This document shows positions 59,519 through 64,000 of a stretch of 64,000 bases of DNA, in pieces; the stretch's first letter is position 1, and the number at the start of each line of letters is the position of its first letter. This DNA is from CAYPAV01 sp964408805 (GTDB lineage: Bacteria; Pseudomonadota; Alphaproteobacteria; UBA8366), in NCBI GenBank assembly GCA_964408805.1, contig CAYPAV010000004.1, forward strand, positions 186,001 through 250,000. Reading direction: 5' to 3'. The notes beneath the pieces were generated by a model. That model saw only the letters and a program-made list of their open reading frames with translations. It ran no database searches and was not told the DNA's origin. The translations under genes and the position numbers were made by a program.

Positions 59519-61357
59519 TCAGGCCCCGTGCCGTGGGCGCGGCTTGATCCGGACCCCAGTCAGTGCGGCGAGCTCGTTCTCCGTCAAGGTTTCCTTCTCC
59601 AAGAGCTGAGCCGCGCCCGCATCCAGCGTCGCGCGTTTATCCGACAGGATCGCGACCGCCTTGTCGAATGCCCCGTCGACGATTTCGCGGACCGCTCTAT
59701 CGATTTCGTGCGCGGTCTCGTCGCTGTAGTCGCGCTGCTGCAACGCCGTCTGCGGCGCGCCTTCGAGGTACGGGCTCGGCTCCCTCTCGTAGGATACATG
59801 GCCGAGGCTCTCCCGCATGCCGTAGCGGGTCACCATAGTGCGCGCGATATCGGTCGCCTTGGCGAGGTCGTCGGTAGCGCCGGTCGAGAGGTGACCGTAA
59901 ACGATATACTCCGCCGCCCGCCCGCCAAGCAGCACCGCCATCTTATTCTCGAGCTCGTCCCTGGTCATTAGGTAGCGGTCCTCGGTCGGCCGCTGGATCG
60001 TGTATCCGAGCGCGCCGATACCACGAGGAATGATCGAGACCTTGTGGACCTTCTCGGTCCCGGGCGCCGATAGGGCGACTAGGGCGTGACCCATCTCGTG
60101 ATTCGCCACAACCTCGCGCTCGAAGCCGTTCAAGAGCCGGTTCTTCTTTTCGAGCCCGGCGACAATGCGCTCGACCGCCGCGTTGAAGTCGTCCATGGTC
60201 ACCGCGTCAGCGTTGCGCCTGGTTGCGTGTAGCGCGGCTTCGTTGACTAGGTTCTCCAGATCGGCGCCGGTGAAACCCGGCGTCAGCGCCGCGATCTTCT
60301 CCGGATCGACGTCCGCCGCCCGCGTGACGCGCGGCAAGTGTACCCCGAGGATCGCGATTCGCCCGAGCTTGTCGGGCCGGTCGACCAACACCTGGCGGTC
60401 GAACCGCCCGGCGCGCAACAGCGCCGGGTCGAGAATTTCAGGTCGGTTGGTCGCGGCCAGCAGGATCAGTCCGTGGCTCGGATCGAAGCCGTCCATTTCG
60501 GAGAGCAGCTGGTTCAAGGTCTGCTCCTTCTCATCGTGGCCGCCACCAAGGCCGGGAAAGGCGCCGCGCGCCCGGCCGAGCGCGTCGAGCTCGTCGATGA
60601 AGATGATGCAGGGCGCGTGTTTGCGGCTTTGCTCGAACAGGTCGCGCACCCGGGCCGCCCCGACGCCGACGAACATCTCGACGAACTCGGAGCCGTTGAT
60701 CGAGAAGAACGGCACCCCCGCTTCGCCGGCGACCGCGCGTGCGAGCAACGTTTTGCCGGTCCCGGGCGGGCCGACCAGAAGCACCCCTTTCGGGATGCGT
60801 CCCCCGAGTCGACCGTAGCGACCCGGGTCACGCAGGAACGACACGACTTCCTCCAACTCCTCCTTCGCCTCGTCGACCCCGGCGACGTCGTCAAAGGTGA
60901 CACTGGTGTCGCGCTCGACATAAACCTTGGCCTTGGACTTGCCGATCGCCATCATCCCACCGCCCATGCCGCCCGCCATGCGGCGTATCAGGAACATCCA
61001 GATTCCGATGAACAGCACGAAAGGGATGATCCAGGAGAGGATATCCTTGATCAGGGTGCTTTCGATGCGGCCGGCGAACTTGACACCGTATTTCTCCAGT
61101 TCCTTGGCAAGCGAAGGCTCGACCCTGACCGCGAGCACGAACCGCCGTCCGTCGGCGAGCGTCTGGCGCAGCTCACCACGAATATGCGTGTCGGTTACAG
61201 TAACGCTTTCGATCTGGCCTTTTTCCAGCAATTCGCGGAATTCGCTGTAGGGCACAGGTTCGAACCGTCGGCTTTGGACCCAGACGTTCTGAAAAATCAA
61301 TATCAGAATGACCGCGGCTAGGAAAAACCAAATGTTGAACTGGGTCTTCTTCTCCAT
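59519..61357 (-). CDS. ftsH: FtsH-type ATP-dependent zinc metalloprotease (accessory copy)
   Basis: A 612-residue membrane protease. Two N-terminal spans (about 10-26 and 106-124) flank a periplasmic domain. The AAA module has Walker A GPPGTGKT (196-203), Walker B IIFIDELDAL (251-260) and the second-region LRAGRFDRQ; the protease site is HEMGH (420-424). The start is ATG 61357. The N-terminal sequence FNIWFFLAAVILILIFQN and the lack of neighbouring tilS or folP suggest a second, accessory FtsH, of the type found on stress-tolerance islands. It degrades misfolded membrane proteins. Confidence 0.94.
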   Translation of the reverse strand: MEKKTQFNIWFFLAAVILILIFQNVWVQSRRFEPVPYSEFRELLEKGQIESVTVTDTHIRGELRQTLADGRRFVLAVRVEPSLAKELEKYGVKFAGRIESTLIKDILSWIIPFVLFIGIWMFLIRRMAGGMGGGMMAIGKSKAKVYVERDTSVTFDDVAGVDEAKEELEEVVSFLRDPGRYGRLGGRIPKGVLLVGPPGTGKTLLARAVAGEAGVPFFSINGSEFVEMFVGVGAARVRDLFEQSRKHAPCIIFIDELDALGRARGAFPGLGGGHDEKEQTLNQLLSEMDGFDPSHGLILLAATNRPEILDPALLRAGRFDRQVLVDRPDKLGRIAILGVHLPRVTRAADVDPEKIAALTPGFTGADLENLVNEAALHATRRNADAVTMDDFNAAVERIVAGLEKKNRLLNGFEREVVANHEMGHALVALSAPGTEKVHKVSIIPRGIGALGYTIQRPTEDRYLMTRDELENKMAVLLGGRAAEYIVYGHLSTGATDDLAKATDIARTMVTRYGMRESLGHVSYEREPSPYLEGAPQTALQQRDYSDETAHEIDRAVREIVDGAFDKAVAILSDKRATLDAGAAQLLEKETLTENELAALTGVRIKPRPRHGA

Positions 61358-61552
61358 GCCGGCCTTACTCCTCACTGCAGTGTCTTCATGGGGCTGCGCC
61401 GGTCCGGCCCGTGCGCCTCAATGCGCATAGACCCGGGCATAGCGAGTGCTCCCACGCGGGCCGCGTAGCGCGGTCATCCCGCACTCCCGTCCCCAGATCA
61501 GCGGATTTCGCGGATTTTCCCGCAACGGCCCAACGGTGCTATAATCTGGTCC

Positions 61553-62200
61553 GTGTTGACCGTGGCGACATCTCCGACCCTCCGGCATTTTAAACGGAAC
61601 CGACCGCTCCAGGGTATGACCCTGTTCTACGGATTGTTCTGGCTGTGGGCCGCGATAGCGCCGCTGCACCGCCTCGACTGGCTGCTTGAGAACCTGTTGG
61701 TGTTCATCGCGGTCGCGGCGCTGGGCGCCACCTACAGGCGCTATCCGCTCTCCGACTTTTCCTACCTGTTGGTCGTCGTCTTCCTCACCCTGCATACGCT
61801 CGGCTCGCACTACACTTATGCCGAGGTCCCGCTCGGCCGCTGGTTCGGCGACGTCTTCGAGTTCGGCCGCAACCATTATGACCGGATCGTGCATCTGACG
61901 TTTGGCCTGCTGATTTCATATCCACTTTGGGAATATATCATCCGACACAGCAATATCCGCGGCTTTTGGTGCTATTTCCTGCCGTTCAGCATCGTCGCGG
62001 GCGCCTCGAACTTTTACGAATTCGTCGAATGGTGCGTGGCGATGATCGTCGAGCCGGAGTCCGCGCTGAAGTTCCTCGGCACCCAAGGCGACGTGTTCGA
62101 CGCTCAGAAGGATACCGGCCTCGCCATCCTGGCGTCCGCGGTGACCCTGACGTTGACCGCAATTTTCGGCCGGCGGACGCCAACTCCCTCGCGTGATTAA
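61553..62200 (+). CDS. DUF2238 (YjdF-family) membrane protein
   Basis: A 215-residue polytopic protein with about five or six hydrophobic spans. Family landmarks are LHTLGSHYTYAEVPLG, FGRNHYDRIVHLTFGLL, and GASNFYEFVEWCVA with LGTQGDVFDAQKDTGLA. It starts with GTG 61553 and is divergent from ftsH across about 195 bases. The function is unknown. The pairing with an accessory ftsH suggests a stress-linked membrane role by association only. Confidence 0.9.
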   Translation: MLTVATSPTLRHFKRNRPLQGMTLFYGLFWLWAAIAPLHRLDWLLENLLVFIAVAALGATYRRYPLSDFSYLLVVVFLTLHTLGSHYTYAEVPLGRWFGDVFEFGRNHYDRIVHLTFGLLISYPLWEYIIRHSNIRGFWCYFLPFSIVAGASNFYEFVEWCVAMIVEPESALKFLGTQGDVFDAQKDTGLAILASAVTLTLTAIFGRRTPTPSRD

Positions 62201-62546
62201 GGGCTTTGTTATCTTCCCCTAGGCTCAATTCCCTCGAACCGACCCGATGTTTGCGCCGCCCCCTCTTGCCTTAGTTGTGCGGTTCTGTGGGCTCTCGCGA
62301 CGATTGCGGCGAGGTCAATGAATTAGGCGGCCTAGGGACAGATGATCGCGGATGGCCGCCAGTCATCGCGGCGAAGACGGTCGGCAATTTCCACGCTCTA
62401 CTTTGTTGGTGAATGCGTTCCGTCAAACTCTTGATCTCGGTCAACCCGTCGCCTCGCCGATCGAGATATGGTTCGATGATTACGAAACCAATGAGAGGGA
62501 AACGGAGTTCCCGCAAGCGATCGCCTGCCTTCGAAAGCGAGATGCC

Positions 62547-63656
62547 ATGAATGTCTTCGAACTCGGCGACGATATCGGCCCGGTCAAGGTCATCCACGTT
62601 CACGAAGCCAGTATCGGCCTACATGGAATTTTGGTAATCGACAACGTCGCCGCCGGCCCCGCGATAGGTGGCCTACGCATGGCGCCTGACGTCACACTCG
62701 TTGAATGTTTTCGTCTTGCCCGCTCGATGACCATGAAGAACGCCGCCGCTGGTCTGAGCCACGGCGGCGGAAAATCGGTCATCGCCGCGGATCCCGCGAT
62801 GCCCAAATCGCAGAAGGAGCAGGTCATCCGCGCCTTCGCGGCGGCATTGGCGAAGGAGGATATGTATATTTTCGGTCCCGACATGGGGACCAATGAAGAA
62901 TGCATGGCTTGGGTCCATGACGAGATCGGCCGGGCCGTGGGGCTGCCGCGCGAGATCGGCGGCATTCCGCTGGACGAGATCGGTGCGACGGGATACGGGC
63001 TGATGCCGGCCGCCAAGGTCGCGGCGGCGCATATCGGCCTTGCGCTGACGGGGGCGCGGGTCGTCGTTCAGGGTTTCGGCGCGGTGGGTAAATTCGCGGC
63101 CCGGTTCCTCTCGCGGGAGGGCTGTGTTCTGGTCGGCGTGGCCGATTCCAAAGGGACCTTACGTGATCCGGACGGCCTCGACGTCGAGGCGCTGATTGCG
63201 CACAAGAATTCGGGCGAAGGCGTCGTCACATTCCCCACGGGCGAGAAACTAGACCCGGGCGCTTCGGTTGGAATTGCTTGCGACATTTGGGTGCCGGCGG
63301 CGCGTCCCGATGTGATCACCGAGGACAACATGGACCGTCTCGACACCAAACTGATCGTGCCGGGGGCGAATATCCCGATGCCCGAATCGGTGGAACGGAA
63401 ACTGCACGAGAAGGGCGTGCTGTGCCTGCCCGACTTCATCGCCAATGCGGGCGGCGTGATCTGTGCCGCGGTCGAATACCACGGCGGCACCGAGGCAACC
63501 ACCTTCGACACCATCGAAGAAAAGATCCGCGCCAATACCGAGGCCGTATTGGCCGTGGTCGAGGCGGAGAAGCTCACCCCGCGTGAGGCGGCGTTGGCCC
63601 TCGCCATGGAGAGGATTCGGCGCGCGATGTCGACGCGGCGTTGGTCGAGCTTTTAG
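62547..63656 (+). CDS. Glu/Leu/Phe/Val dehydrogenase (Leu-type)
   Basis: A 369-residue amino-acid dehydrogenase. The catalytic segment is SMTMKNAAAGLSHGGGKSVI (Lys64, Lys76), FGPDMGTNE supplies the Asp, and the Rossmann part has VVVQGFGAVGKFAARFL. Length and sequence fit the leucine/valine or short Glu dehydrogenase group. The start is ATG 62547 (MNVFELGDD); the upstream frame of 65 residues does not match the family. It directly precedes a 2-oxoacid oxidoreductase subunit, so it may feed a branched-chain 2-oxoacid to that enzyme. Confidence 0.92.
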   Translation: MNVFELGDDIGPVKVIHVHEASIGLHGILVIDNVAAGPAIGGLRMAPDVTLVECFRLARSMTMKNAAAGLSHGGGKSVIAADPAMPKSQKEQVIRAFAAALAKEDMYIFGPDMGTNEECMAWVHDEIGRAVGLPREIGGIPLDEIGATGYGLMPAAKVAAAHIGLALTGARVVVQGFGAVGKFAARFLSREGCVLVGVADSKGTLRDPDGLDVEALIAHKNSGEGVVTFPTGEKLDPGASVGIACDIWVPAARPDVITEDNMDRLDTKLIVPGANIPMPESVERKLHEKGVLCLPDFIANAGGVICAAVEYHGGTEATTFDTIEEKIRANTEAVLAVVEAEKLTPREAALALAMERIRRAMSTRRWSSF

Positions 63657-63682
63657 GACGAATTGAGAAACCGGAGGCGACA

Positions 63683-64000
63683 ATGTTCAGAATTCGGTTT
63701 CATGGCCGTGGTGGCCAGGGAATAAAGACCGCAAGCCGAATTCTCGGCTCGGCGTTGTTTCGCGATGAATACGAAGTGCAGGACGCGCCGCGTTATGGCG
63801 CCGAGCGTCGCGGCGCACCGATCTTCGCCTATGTGCGCGCGGATGAGCGCCCGATCGACGAACGCGGCGTCATCACCGATCCCGATCTGGTCGTCGTCGC
63901 CGACGACTCCTTGCCGGGTGTCACCGCGGCGGGCGTCATGGAGGGTGTCGGTCCGGATACTGTTCTTATGATCGCAAGCATGGAGACCGCCGTGACATGG
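63683..64000 (+). CDS. 2-oxoacid:acceptor oxidoreductase gamma subunit (partial, runs off the window)
   Basis: The first 106 codons of a pyruvate/2-ketoisovalerate ferredoxin oxidoreductase gamma-type subunit. It begins FRIRFHGRGGQGIKTASRIL and continues with QDAPRYGAERRGAPIFAYVR, the two typical segments. The start is ATG 63683 after GGAGGCG. It lies 26 bases after the amino-acid dehydrogenase and is probably in the same operon. The remaining subunits should follow beyond the window. Confidence 0.93.
   Translation, partial: MFRIRFHGRGGQGIKTASRILGSALFRDEYEVQDAPRYGAERRGAPIFAYVRADERPIDERGVITDPDLVVVADDSLPGVTAAGVMEGVGPDTVLMIASMETAVTW

Noticed and set aside
1..64000. CRISPR arrays, rRNA genes, transposases
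   Set aside because: No regularly spaced direct repeats, rRNA signatures or transposase-like proteins were seen.

Overview
The window is high-GC, gene-dense DNA from an alphaproteobacterium, most likely an environmental Rhodospirillales-type or related lineage. The lineage call is an inference. It rests on an AqpS-type aquaporin beside ArsR, families typical of Alphaproteobacteria (DUF1491, DUF6460, a PAS_5-type PAS protein), a compact alphaproteobacterial flagellin and the speD-speE pair. There are no rRNA genes, CRISPR arrays or recognisable transposases. One tRNA gene (tRNA-Gly, GCC) is present.

Layout. 0.1-7.9 kb is mostly small-molecule metabolism: an Ldh-family dehydrogenase, a cytosine-deaminase-like amidohydrolase, an enolase-superfamily enzyme, an arsR-aquaporin pair, a DsbA-like isomerase, two reductase or epimerase genes and a TauE-type exporter. 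8.1-11.1 kb holds a lone flagellin behind a structured leader, then small uncharacterised membrane and TPR proteins. 11.2-15.8 kb is a sodium:solute symporter divergent from a CBS-nucleotidyltransferase plus DEDDh exonuclease pair. 15.8-22.2 kb carries an acyl-CoA dehydrogenase, an SDR, a class A penicillin-binding protein, a PAS protein and an MFS transporter. 22.6-28.0 kb contains an unrecognised 441-residue protein, a cupin, a divergent class III nucleotide-cyclase-like protein, an S41 protease and a YkgJ-type cysteine-cluster protein.

28.0-28.5 kb has no protein gene but holds two successive hairpin / CCTCC / GC-rich terminator units facing the same way, which look like tandem small RNAs. 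28.5-32.0 kb is a three-gene translationally coupled operon: DinB-like protein, metallophosphoesterase-HAD fusion, SpmA-SpmB fusion. 32.1-37.8 kb encodes a molybdopterin oxidoreductase that lacks one FeS-cluster cysteine, a fused FeS/membrane-anchor subunit and a CaiB-type CoA-transferase. 37.8-45.5 kb has a luciferase-like oxidoreductase, a bacteriohemerythrin, a sugar-acid pathway (aldonate dehydratase, 2-hydroxyacid dehydrogenase, DenD-like dehydrogenase) and speD-speE. 45.6-50.5 kb has a DUF2817 peptidase-like protein facing a coupled phosphotransferase + divergent enolase pair, with pyruvate kinase converging on it. 50.5-53.4 kb is a housekeeping run: DUF971, Trm112, Lon-N, CnoX, ProX-type deacylase.

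From the tRNA-Gly at 53.5 kb to about 62.2 kb the sequence looks like a genomic island or remnant: 1.3 kb of degenerate gene-free DNA with a 74-nt imperfect direct repeat, an isolated enolase-superfamily gene, several small orphan ORFs, a cyclic-2,3-diphosphoglycerate-synthetase-like gene, and a second-type FtsH with a DUF2238 membrane protein. The window ends in a Glu/Leu-type dehydrogenase and the truncated start of a 2-oxoacid:acceptor oxidoreductase gamma subunit.

The best candidates for undescribed biology are the tandem sRNA-like units, the kinase / His-less enolase module, the Cys-deficient molybdoenzyme complex, and the cyclase-like protein with its unknown neighbour.
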